NCBI RefSeq assembly: GCF_030253575.1
Contig: NC_080569.1
Coordinates: forward strand, 1,570,001-1,634,000
Direction: 5' to 3'
Source of the DNA: Rhododendron vialii
Taxonomy: Eukaryota; Streptophyta; Magnoliopsida; Ericales; Ericaceae
DNA: 64,000 nt
A program made the position numbers and the translations under genes. Every line of letters begins with the position of its first letter. The first letter of the stretch is position 1. This document shows positions 55,400-64,000 of this stretch, piece after piece. The notes beneath the pieces are model-generated. The model was not told the DNA's origin. It searched no databases and saw only the letters and a list, made by a program, of their open reading frames with translations.

Positions 55400-56698
55400 G
55401 CCTTCCCGCAGCCAGTGGGCTGAGATAAAAAGCCATGTAGACAGAGGTTTGCGCTTCTTTTGTCAAGCGTAGGCAGAGAGCATAAAAGTCTATATAATTT
55501 GGGAATTGATAATACTAAAATTATTTTTGTTGGTGTTAAAATTTCAGTAAATAAAATAAATAAAAATCTTGTACGTTGTAAATGGCACAAATCTTATGTT
55601 CACTAAAATTTTGGCACCAACAAAAACGGTTTTAGCATTATTATTTCCCTATATTTTTTGGTAAATTTTGAGTTTGAGGTTTGAGATGTGTCTACTCAAA
55701 ATGGATTTTTATCCAAAATTTGACTCAAATTTTGATTGTTTTACCAGTTTCCTCTGCTATTCAACCAATCAAATCATTTAATTTTGATTCTAACGCCATC
55801 TCTGTCTTAATCCTGTTTATCTCAAATTTCTACACTTGTTTCTTCCCTTCTTCAGCCCCCCCTCCCGCCCCCATAGCAGGGGTATGGGTTTCGAGATGAA
55901 CGCTGAGCTGATGGAGAAAGGGGCTGTTGAAGAACTCGTTCAATACGCTGTAATTTCTTGGATTCTGCCGTTTTTTTCCATAGTTGTTTCATTGTGATTT
56001 GTTGAGATGTGAGCAAAACTACTACAATCAATTCCGAATATCATGCTTTGTTTGGCTTGTCTAAAAAGGACAGCTTTTTGGAATGGAAAAGAAAATTTAG
56101 CCAAAATTATCACAAGATAGCTCAAAGAATTAGGGGGGAAAACAGCTAAAAGGGCTCCGCTTCTTTCTCAAAAAAGAAGAAGCCCACTCTTCATCTTTAT
56201 GAAGCCCGTACAGATCTTGATTTGTTTATTAATTTGGCAGAGGAGAAAATTCAGTGCTCCTCCCAGCTGCTAGGCAGAGTATAAGGCTCATGCGATTGAT
56301 CACTTTTGAGGCTCAATTTTGTTGCCCTTTTCCTTTTCCCTTCTTTTTCCTCCAAAAAAATGCAAAATCGTGAATTGCTTCGTGAAACCATGATGGTTGT
56401 TACCTTAGGTATGTGAAGGATATCATCTGTAATGCTTTTGGGCTTTATTTCTAGTGAATTATCTATGCCAACTGTAACAACAGTTTCCTGATAAGTTACA
56501 GTTGAGAACTTAGTAGCACAAAGCGGAGGCGGGTGCAGGGGAGCGGAGGCACCTAGAAGCTCCTAAGGTTGGGAGCTAAGAAGCGTATATAGATAATATA
56601 AAAATATATATATAAAATATCCTTAAATACTTGACCATTAAACAAAAAGTGATACTTACTGAAAGTTTTTCCGATCTTAAAGTGTAATTATTGAAAGT

Positions 56699-56754
<56 letters not shown>

Positions 56755-57938
56755 CGCGCGCGCTCAATTTGCAAAATTTCTTGACTAATATGATTCTCAT
56801 ATTCTTATTTCTACAATGGCATAACGCTCTTAAAAGTAAGAGAATAACTACCTTAATAGCCCGATAAACTCCCATCTTAGTTAGGAGCAAGCTCCCGTCA
56901 AGCTCCCATCTTGGGAGCGCCGATTCAAGCTTCCGTCTAGAGAGCGCACCCATTTTAGAAGGATCCTGCAACTAAGGTTGAGAAGTTTATTATTTCGACT
57001 TTGAGCCTCTAAATTCAATTGGAGTCCTATGAAGAGGTCAATAACTTCGAAATCTCAGAATTACATACTTAGAATATCTCATCAATATTGAGTAGGACTA
57101 GAATTTGTGAAAGGAAGTTACGAGTTGAGTATAAAGAGGGAGTATCTTGATCTATGGAAGCAACTGAAAGTAAAAATCAAGGTCATAATTTTTGTAGTAA
57201 TTATTCCGTAAGGATACGTAACGTGTGGAAAACTAGGTTCAGATTTTGAATGCCTTTGTTTGAAGCTGAGGTTGCCTTTGCAGAGGTTCAAGTTCATTGA
57301 TTGACGACTGAACGATGAACATGTTGTTCTCGCACCTCAATTTAAGAAAGCGTGGCAATATTGCCATTGGCTTATTAGTGGTGTTAAACATACTGATAAA
57401 GATCATAGTTGCAGCAGTTCTAGTTGTCTGTTTACACGATTTTACCTTCTACTTTATCCTGTTTTCCGGAAAAAATCTTGTGGAAGGTTGGTTGATTTGA
57501 AGCCCTGGCATGTATATTTGGTTAAATCTCATTCACATTTAGTATGTTCTTATTATTCCATGTATTGTAGATGTGGACATAGTTCGTCCGTTGAATTTCT
57601 GTTGGGAGTATAGTGCAAAATTTGCAAACCACAAGAGTGAAAGAAAACTATTATCGATACGCACAAAAAAAACACACACACATGAGAATATAGAGGCTAC
57701 CTCTGGAATTATTTGCCTTCCATTGGCATTGTAAAGACTATATGGTTGACAGAACTCATCTTCTAAGTTTAGTAGAATAACAATACTGGGAAAGAAGTTC
57801 TAGTAAGATATGCTAGCAAGTCAGTAACCTGGCTAGACAATATCCGAACTCAAAAACATATAGAAGGAGATAGATAGCCAGGTAACTAATTCTATAACGG
57901 GAACAATCTATTTGGTGAGTCATTAAACAGCTGCAACT
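55400..57938. other. Spacer between ASR and the UBC-like gene
   Basis: No convincing gene. 55893-55965 has an ATG-led stretch (MGFEMNAELMEKGAVEELVQ) ending at a GCT|GTAATT donor-like site, which could be a lost first exon, but no partner exon is recognised. 56531-56953 has GGGTGC-type inverted ends and repeated GGGAGC words, possibly a MITE, with an AT/GT/GC microsatellite at 56699-56763. The 61-codon frame at 57315 is hydrophobic but matches nothing I know. Confidence 0.4.
56699..56763. repeat. (AT)n(GT)n(GC)n compound microsatellite
   Basis: Three successive dinucleotide tracts, about 22, 24 and 18 bp. The run of alternating purine and pyrimidine could adopt Z-DNA. Confidence 0.92.
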
Positions 57939-58841
57939 TCAGGCTAGCGAATCTGCCAGGTTCTTCGCTTTAGTAAAAACCCTCGAGAAAATCCCATAAT
58001 TTGTGCTTCTTTCATCCATACTCACCTTTTCTAAAATTTCCTGACTGAGGTGATGCTTACAGTAGGCTCCCGTCCCCTCCAACGCCCTCAAGAGCTTGAT
58101 GAACAGCTGCGTCACTCCCTTGCTCTCATCCATGTGCTCTTTATAGTTCATGAGAATTGCATGAGCCCTCTGCCTAAAGTGCCCTGCCACAAAGTCTTCA
58201 AAGTCCCTTGGTGGCCTCTCAAGGGTTCGAACAATTGCCTCAGAGGTAAATATGATAGCGTTCCTGTTATATTCCCGTTTCTCCAATTCCGTGAAATAAG
58301 GTTTGAAATTCAAAGCCAGTCGTTGAATCGCAACAAGTACTTGGAGAAGGTTGGATTGGTTAGGATCCCAACACTCTCCAGTCTCTAGAAGCCTTAAAAA
58401 GAGCTTTCCATCCGGTTGCAAACTGGGGTGGTTCAAATCAAGTCCCTGAGATTGGCAAAAGAGTTTCGGTGGGCAAGTTGGGTAATTGCTTGGGAAGAGG
58501 ATGTCAAAGAAGAAGAGGACGTGGTAATAAGGGGTTTTGGGAGGGCCCATTATGACTGCTCTCATTAGATCAGTTCTGTTTTCGTAAGCTCTGACGAGGA
58601 TCGAATTGGGTAGATTGGCTTCCAGAATTACACTTTCTTCTTGAAGCTTTTCGGTTAGTTGGCTACTGATTCCAAGGGGTGAATGCTTGTTTATGGGCTT
58701 CTTCTTGTCGAATAGGCAATAGAATGGAAGGTCACTAATGATGTCGAATTTCTTGAAATTCTTGAATCGCTTGTCGATTTCGTCTTGAATCTCTTCAATC
58801 TCTCCGTACGTGGGGTTTGCTTCTAACCCATTCACATCCAT
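57939..58841 (-). CDS. UBC-fold protein of the UBE2O/PHO2 (UBC23-25) group, catalytic Cys replaced, 300 aa
   Basis: Single-exon gene, ATG at 58841. The N-terminal 65 residues (MDVNGLEANPTYGEIEEIQD, KKFDIISDLPFYC) lead into a UBC domain at about 66-235: LPNSILVRAYENRTDLMRAV, IMGPPKTPYYHVLFFFDILF, PSNYPTCPPKLFC, GECWDPNQSNLLQVLVAIQ, LALNFKPYF, then RPPRDFEDFVAGHFRQRAHA. These are signatures of the large-E2 group that includes PHO2/UBC24. In that group the active site reads DGKVCLSLL; here it reads DGKLFLRLL, so residue 148 is Phe (TTT, codon 58400-58398) instead of Cys. A thioester cannot form there, so the product is probably a pseudo-E2 or ubiquitin-binding variant. The protein is much shorter than PHO2. 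A TATAAATT box is at 58906-58899 on this strand, about 60 bp before the ATG. The frame is fully open, arguing for constraint or a recent change. Confidence 0.88.
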   Translation of the reverse strand: MDVNGLEANPTYGEIEEIQDEIDKRFKNFKKFDIISDLPFYCLFDKKKPINKHSPLGISSQLTEKLQEESVILEANLPNSILVRAYENRTDLMRAVIMGPPKTPYYHVLFFFDILFPSNYPTCPPKLFCQSQGLDLNHPSLQPDGKLFLRLLETGECWDPNQSNLLQVLVAIQRLALNFKPYFTELEKREYNRNAIIFTSEAIVRTLERPPRDFEDFVAGHFRQRAHAILMNYKEHMDESKGVTQLFIKLLRALEGTGAYCKHHLSQEILEKVSMDERSTNYGIFSRVFTKAKNLADSLA

Positions 58842-59271
58842 TGCAGTTCTTCTAACTTGCTTGATCTCTTGATATTTTCTATTATATGTCGAACCCTAAA
58901 TTTATAAGGTGTGTTTGATCAAGGCCAGATTTCAATAATAGTTTTTGAGTTGGAGCAGTAGTAGTAGGAGTCTAATACAGTATGATTCAGTTATCCATGT
59001 GATTAATCCAAATAAGGATATCTGATGCAAATTCCATAGACTAGCTTTCCTACTCGGTGCCTCTTACTTCTTCGCCCTAGTCATAAGGCAATCATCATCC
59101 TACTTACTACTACTATTTTTTAGGGGTTTTTCTTGTCGTGTAATCCAGCAATTCAATGGAGGGTTTTTATTCATGTTCTACTTATTTTTTATTTTATTTT
59201 GAAATCTAGTAAGGACTTCAATATCCGTCAATTTTTCTAATTTTTAGAAACTAAATAGAAAATTTCTAAAA
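58800..59271. repeat. Left arm of a 0.47-kb inverted duplication (UBC promoter and start)
   Basis: This arm holds the first 14 codons, leader, TATA box and promoter of the UBC-like gene. It is repeated in inverse orientation at 59441-59911 with about 98 percent identity. The spacer is about 170 bp. Confidence 0.92.
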
Positions 59272-59440
59272 ACATTACTATAAATATAAAAAAAGGAATA
59301 TGTTAGGTGATGTGATTTTTTCTATTAATCGGTCAAGATCGAGGAAAGAATACACCTAATTGAAATTTTCTAATTCAAAAAAAAAACCGAGTAATTAAAT
59401 AAAGTATACAAAGATTGAGAAACGAAATTTTTGTAAATTT

Positions 59441-59911
59441 TTTAGAAATTTTCTATTTAGTTTCTAAAAATTAGAAAAATTGACGGATATTGAAGTCCTT
59501 ACTAGATTTCAAAATAAAATAAAAAATAAGTAGAACATGAATAAAAACCCTCCATTGAATTGCTGGATTACACGACAAGAAAAACCCCTAAAAAATAGTA
59601 GTAGTAAGTAGGATGATGATTGCCTTATGACTAGGGTGAAGAAGTAAGAGGCACCGAGTAGGAAAGCTAGTATAAAGAATTTGCATCAGATATCCTTATT
59701 TGGATTAATCACATGGATAACTGAATCATACTGTATTAGACTCCTACTACTACTGCTCCAACTCAAAAACTATTATTGAAATCTGGCCCTGATCAAACAC
59801 ACCTTATAAATTTAGGGTTCGACATACAATAGAAAATATCAAGAGATCAAGCAAGTTAGAAGAACTGCAATGGTTGTGAATGGGTTAGAAGCAAACCCCA
59901 CATACAGAGAG
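59441..59911. repeat. Right arm of the inverted duplication, a promoter copy facing right
   Basis: It contains a plus-strand copy of the UBC promoter with TATAAATT at 59805-59812 and an ATG at 59870. The copied frame reads MVVNGLEANPTYRE and then leaves the homology, stopping after 22 codons (MVVNGLEANPTYREKLHISF then NP). The duplicated promoter therefore drives no UBC domain. Confidence 0.92.
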
Positions 59912-60539
59912 AAATTGCATATATCTTTCAATCCATAATATTTTAGGCGATTTTTTGAACTTTGTTTAATAGAACAAATTAAAATTTATCAAAGAGGATC
60001 CATATTGCTTATAAAAAACATTATAGATTAAAAGATATAGTTAATATTTTCATAGGATTGGAATAGTAAAAATGCCAAACTTTATGGGATGGGGGGGAGT
60101 AATAATCTGAATAGAAATTTTAACTTGACTCAAAGTTAAAATTTGAATTTCATTTCGAATAGAAAATTTGCCAAACTTGACTCAAACTTTTAACTTTTCG
60201 AATGTCATTTCGAATAGAAAATTTGAAATTTCCATTACCTATGGTTTTGGACTAATCAATATGAAATTCAATTCTCCTCGCTCTTATGATTTGGAGAATA
60301 AGAACTCTTCTGTTTACTGAATTCTGAAAAAAAAACTTTTTTTCTTGTATCTTCTGTTTATTCTTTTTGCGAAAATAAAAATAAATCCACTATACTTTCG
60401 TGGAACATTCTAAAACCACAACCACATTACACAAACCAATGCACACCACAGTCACATGGGTGTGCGGGTGGGTTCCACAACCCATGTGAGTGTTTGTGTA
60501 TTTGTTGTGTGTATTTGTTGTGTAACGTGTTTGGGATTG
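59912..60539. other. Spacer right of the inverted duplication
   Basis: AT-rich. 60120-60240 has short repeats of AATTTGAAATTT- and CGAATAGAAAATTTG-type words. No gene. Confidence 0.45.
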
Positions 60540-61264
60540 TAGAATGATATTGACTCTTAGATATCATCACTCTATTTAGATGCTAACAAATAGAGAATTT
60601 TCATGTTGTAATTGACTTGGTATGTTTTAACTGTGGTTTACTCTTACGTTTATAATGATGTGAGCGATGTCATCCTTGTAATTAAAATGCATCAAGATGG
60701 GTCTTTGTTCAGAAAATACTACATACACAGAAAATGTACCATAATTTACTGACTATAGTGTAGATTGATTTTGATGTAAACGCAGGGTAAGTTTAATGAG
60801 TCACTCTGCTCATCATTGTCTACATTTTTTGTTATTAGTTCGGTTGTGGATTTGGAAAATTTTTGGATTTGGTTTTTGGATAATGAGTGAGGAGAGAAAA
60901 TAGGATAATAATTGGGGATAGGGGTAATAAGTAAAGAGAGATAGAGAGAGAAATGAGATTAATGATTGGATATGGGGGTAATGAGTGGAAAGAGAAATGA
61001 AGTAATGATTGAAAATATAGGTAATGAGTGGATTTGGGTTTGAAATTTTTTTTCCAAATCCACAACCGAAGAAGGGTAAGTGTTTCCTTTTAGTCTTTCC
61101 CTGGAAACAGCTAAGAGAAATGAAGTAATGATTGAAAATATAAGTAATGAGTGGATTTGGATTTGAAATTTTTTTTCCAAACCCACAACCGAACAAGGGT
61201 AAGTGTTTCCTTTTAGTCTTTCCCTGGAAACAGCTCACACAACTTGTGTCATTTTATCTAGCTA
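60540..61264 (+). pseudogene. Relic of the ASR intron, with a nested MITE
   Basis: 60560-60835 matches the ASR intron (GTTTATAATGATGTGAGCGA, GCATCAAGATGGGTCTTTGT, TAGTGTAGATTGATTTTGAT). 61215-61264 matches its later part (GGAAACAGCTCAC-CAA-CTTGTGTCATTTT). Between them sits a MITE listed separately. Neither ASR exon was found, so this is a non-coding remnant of a duplicated ASR locus. Confidence 0.75.
60838..61215. mobile_element. MITE with GTTCGGTTGTGGATTTGG ends and an internal tandem copy
   Basis: The left end is TTCGGTTGTGGATTTGGAAA; the complementary right end TCCAAATCCACAACCGAA occurs at about 61050-61070 and again, as TCCAAACCCACAACCGAA, at about 61176-61194. The roughly 125-bp segment containing the right end and adjacent host sequence (AGTCTTTCCCTGGAAACAGC) is duplicated in tandem. 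The interior is rich in AATGAGTG and GGAGAG words. Confidence 0.65.
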
Positions 61265-62402
61265 CTAGTGGATGTTCGTGCCTGAAGGCACGACGCAACG
61301 CATTCTAAACACATTTTAAAGGTACGGCGCGACACATTTTTGGAAACAACTGGAGTAAATTGATCATTGCCCTGTTTCTCTCTTCTTCTTCTTCTTTTTA
61401 TGGAAACATGTTTCTTTTTGGGTTTTTTTTTTTTAATCAAATACCACTAGACATGAATTTCTTTTCCCTTCCCCGCAGTGTTTATCTTTTTCTTTCTCTT
61501 ATTTGCAATTGTTCCCTTTTGTTTTTCCCTAGCCATTGCTTCAGCCTTTCTGACAAAAAAGAGTACAATCTATATCAAAAAATTTAATGTATAAACCAAG
61601 AACCCATATGCTACCAAGCTACAGAAATTGGCTATATATAGGTCGTGACATGAAGAACTCATATACTACCAAGCCTAATAATCGTTTTATTCAACCTCTA
61701 GAACTAACACATCAATATACCAATCAAAGGCTGAAACTTCAATACACTAACACACCAATCAATACACCAATCAAAGGCTGAAACTTCAATACACTAACAC
61801 ACACTTCAATACACCAATCAAAGGCTAAAACTTCAATACACTAAACTTTTTCATGGATTAAACAGAAATTTAAAATACCAAGCTTGGTAATAGTATTTTT
61901 TTTCCTTATGTTTTTTCTTTGTTTTGAAGATTAAACAGTAATTTAGAAAAACCCTAATCTAGTGCTGGGGGTGGAGGATTCTTACCGGGGAGAGAGAACC
62001 AAATGGATTTTTTCATAGATATGGAGAAGATGTGTACAGAGATTGAGTTGATCAATCGGCGACGAATTGAGAGGGGGCTGCAACCCGAAACGTCGAATGA
62101 GTTGGTGGGCGCTAAGTGTTTCGTTGTGCGCCAAGGAGTGGGTGCTGAGTGTTTCGTTGTGCGCCAAGGAGTGGGTTCTGAGAGAGAGAGAGAGAGAGAG
62201 AGAGAGTAACTATTGAGGGAGAGAGGAAGACAGAAACGACTGTAACCTATTGAAAACAGGTTGAAACGGGTTGAGACTTGTTAACAGGTTGGAATCAATG
62301 ATTCAATCCAACAACTGTAACCTATTGGAATTTCGATCTGACGGCTAAGGAAGTGCTTTTGTTTGTATGGGTAAACAAAAATCACTTTTATAATATAGAA
62401 GA
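61265..62402 (-). mobile_element. Non-autonomous Helitron, 1.14 kb, apparently complete
   Basis: Read on the minus strand it begins TCTTCTATATTATAAAAGTG at 62402 and ends with the hairpin CGTGCCTTCAGGCACG, nine bases, then CTAG at 61265. The flanking host bases are A before and T after, as for Helitron insertion between A and T. It has no Rep/helicase. Inside are about three copies of an ACCAATCAAAGGCTGAAACT-type unit (61717-61850) and a GA tract (62180-62206). A second Helitron 5' end of the same kind lies near 62590-62660. Confidence 0.8.
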
Positions 62403-62589
62403 TTGGCAACAAAAAAAGAAAAAGAAAACATTATTGTAGGTCTACAGTGTGAATGGAAAAATTAAAAGGCAATCACAATTTGAAAACCAAATTGTCGTGC
62501 ATGTTATTGTAGTCGTTAGTGTTGGCTAATAGATAAGATTCTCTTGTATCTGTCAAAGGAGAAATAACTAGACTATGATCTTAATTAGA

Positions 62590-62665
62590 GGCGATCGGAT
62601 GGCTATAGAGGTGCTCGTGTTTGTATAGGTAGATAAAAACCGTTCTGTTTTATAGTACTCCTTTG
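62590..62665 (-). mobile_element. Solitary Helitron 5'-end fragment
   Basis: On the minus strand this reads TATAAAACAGAACGGTTTTT, then CTATACAAACACGAGCACCT and CTATAGCCATCCGATCG. It parallels the first 80 bp of the Helitron at 62402 (TATACAAACAAAAGCAC-TTCC-TTAGCCGTC). The rest of the element is not seen. Confidence 0.55.
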
Positions 62666-63036
62666 TTCCTTAATTTTCATTGATCCCTTTTTGACGTGCA
62701 TCTAATCAGCTCGATGAATATTGTAATCTTATGAATATTTTTCAAATGTTCTTTACCAATCAAAAGATCCCAATTAGCCCTTCTTGTAGATAAATGAAAT
62801 CATGTACAGTAAATAATTTTTGAGATGTCCAAAACAAAAGAAATAGACAGATTACGGAAAAGAGAATGGCATGAAGCTCAATTATCTTTTCCTCCAAAGG
62901 CTAGCTAAACCTCTTACTTATAGTAGTATTTTGTTATACAAATTTGTGCTAAATTTGGCACGGTGTCGATAGGTAAAATTTGAGGAGTTCTTCGCCTCTT
63001 CATCTTTTCCGAGCCACCTGCATATCACTTGTCATT
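62666..63036. other. Spacer with possible ASR 3'-flank similarity
   Basis: TTGTTCCTT-TTTTCATTGATCC near 62657-62690 resembles the ASR 3' UTR at 54401-54422, but is also a common MITE word. No gene. Confidence 0.35.
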
Positions 63037-63037
63037 T

Positions 63038-63335
63038 AGCATTTTTTTTTTTTTTTACCAGACAGAAAATGCAAATATTATATATAAAAAAACAGTACAA
63101 TAAAAGCGGACACTACCGGTCCGAAAATATAGAAACAACAAAACCAAAAAAGAAAAACCTCCTAGACACACGACATTGGAGCCGGACCCGTCGAACACAC
63201 TCGTGAAGAGGGGGATTGGTGAGGCCGCCGTTGAGAGGCCAAGTATGAACACAAAATAGACCCTCCTGGATGACCCGCCGCACCAACTCAAACTCATCCC
63301 GCCGCAGACTGAAGGCAGAAACCGCCACAATACAA
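63038..63335 (-). mobile_element. LINE (L1-like) 3' end fragment
   Basis: A T run on the plus strand (63042-63057) is the A-tail of a minus-strand copy. Upstream of it, on the minus strand, come a CTGTCTGGTAA-tail region and a stretch with GGCGGTTTCTGCCTTCAGTC and TTTTTGGTTTTGTTGTTTCT, in the style of plant L1 3' UTRs. ATTTAG-like words on both sides (63030 and 63337) are weak candidates for a target duplication. It is a dead fragment. Confidence 0.45.
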
Positions 63336-63689
63336 ATTTAGTGCAAGTGTTTATACTTAAAAATGTCTGGCCAATGGAAGGCTAATTTTTAAGCATGAGC
63401 TAAGGTAACTCCACAAATTCGAAACATAGCCTCGCGTTTGAATCTCCTGTAGTTCTACATTACCCTTTTAGTTGTAGATTCAAATGGATGGCGATGTCGT
63501 AGAAAAAGTTGTCTAATCTTCGTAATTAGTAAAGGCGTCAAAGCAATGCCCTCGCTTCCGAGGTATTTATGGTCCAAATAAGAACCCTTAAAAGAAGGTG
63601 AAACCCACAGAATAGCACACAACACAATGACTATATAGGACCAATCTCATGAGATTACTCTATGACAAGTATAACACGATGAACAAATA

Positions 63690-63960
63690 GAAGTAATCTT
63701 TGATGGGGAAAATCAAGAAAGACATATACAGCACTTTACTTGTAATGATGTAGAATAACATTGCTGATCCCAAAAGAAAAGTGAAGTTCGATCTTTCCAA
63801 ACTCTTATATGGTTTACACCCCAGTAGTGACATCCAACACTTGAGTCATACCCTGCCAATGCATCCCAATGATCAAGAGAAACATCAATTTCACATTACA
63901 TTGACAAATTTAGTCATAGTACGTCACAGTACCTGGAGATCGCAAAGACGCGCCATGGCA
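63690..63960 (+). pseudogene. Relic of the ASR 3' flank
   Basis: GGGGAAAATCAAGAAAGACA, CTTTACTTGTAATGATGTAG and AATAACATTGCTGATCCCAA match the ASR 3' flank at 54438-54470 and 54715-54755. GTACCTGGAGATC, inverted relative to GATCTCCAGGTAC at 54788, and TGACAAATTTAGTCA-like words, also inverted, lie near 63900-63940. The relic includes the empty site for the MITE at 54469. Confidence 0.65.
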
Positions 63961-64000
63961 TCTGTATTTCAGTTGTTAGTTGAATAGAAGGTGAGTGAAT

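Noticed and set aside
55893-55965. Possible first exon MGFEMNAELMEKGAVEELVQ with donor-like GT
   Set aside because: No second exon or family match could be found in the next 2 kb.
57315-57500. 61-residue hydrophobic frame (ILIKIIVAAVLVVCL)
   Set aside because: No recognisable family, no promoter or partner exon; could occur by chance in AT-rich DNA.
60813-61238. 141-residue frame with internal repeat
   Set aside because: Translation of the tandemly duplicated MITE.
63055-63330. 91-residue frame
   Set aside because: Lies in an antisense LINE 3' region next to its A-tail; not a host gene.
1-64000. tRNA or rRNA genes
   Set aside because: No cloverleaf-type sequence with intact A and B boxes and no rRNA signature was recognised; SINE-like B-box words are too diverged.

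Overview
This is nuclear DNA of a flowering plant. It has single-exon mTERF genes, spliced genes with GT-AG introns, an ASR (abscisic acid, stress, ripening) gene, and many small DNA transposons in AT-rich spacers. The codon use and MITE families suggest a woody eudicot, possibly an asterid (Ericales-like), but the clade is only an inference.

Layout. 1-1700: first exon and 5' leader of a CW-type zinc-finger protein gene (minus strand, continuing off the left edge). 1700-7250: gene-free, with several MITEs and a 1.28-kb non-autonomous hAT. 7259-17350: mTERF block one, all minus strand: A (broken N-terminus), B (intact), C (decayed) and D (intact). 18007-36800: mTERF block two, plus strand: E, G and H are intact and F is broken. 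Most members are trailed by decayed 5'-truncated mTERF fragments in the same order, so the block grew by segmental tandem duplication. 38177-39436: intact mTERF I, minus strand, facing H. 40833-47605: a complete 15-exon SPATA20/DUF255 thioredoxin-domain gene (minus). 47640-52430: duplicated non-coding DNA, MITEs and a probable LTR fragment. 53133-54190: a two-exon ASR gene. 57939-58841: a single-exon UBC-fold gene (UBE2O/PHO2-like) whose catalytic cysteine position is Phe. Its promoter is copied head-to-head about 0.6 kb away. 60540-63800: a scattered relic copy of the ASR intron and 3' flank carrying a Helitron, MITEs and a LINE tail.

The most notable content is the mTERF cluster: nine full-length or near-full-length loci (six intact) plus eight remnant pieces in about 32 kb. 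These encode predicted organelle-targeted nucleic-acid-binding proteins and show birth-and-death evolution resembling that of restorer-like gene families. Paralogous segments serve as empty-site controls for several transposon insertions (RTE LINE at 21121, MITEs at 47726 and 54469). No rRNA, tRNA, CRISPR or prokaryotic feature was seen.
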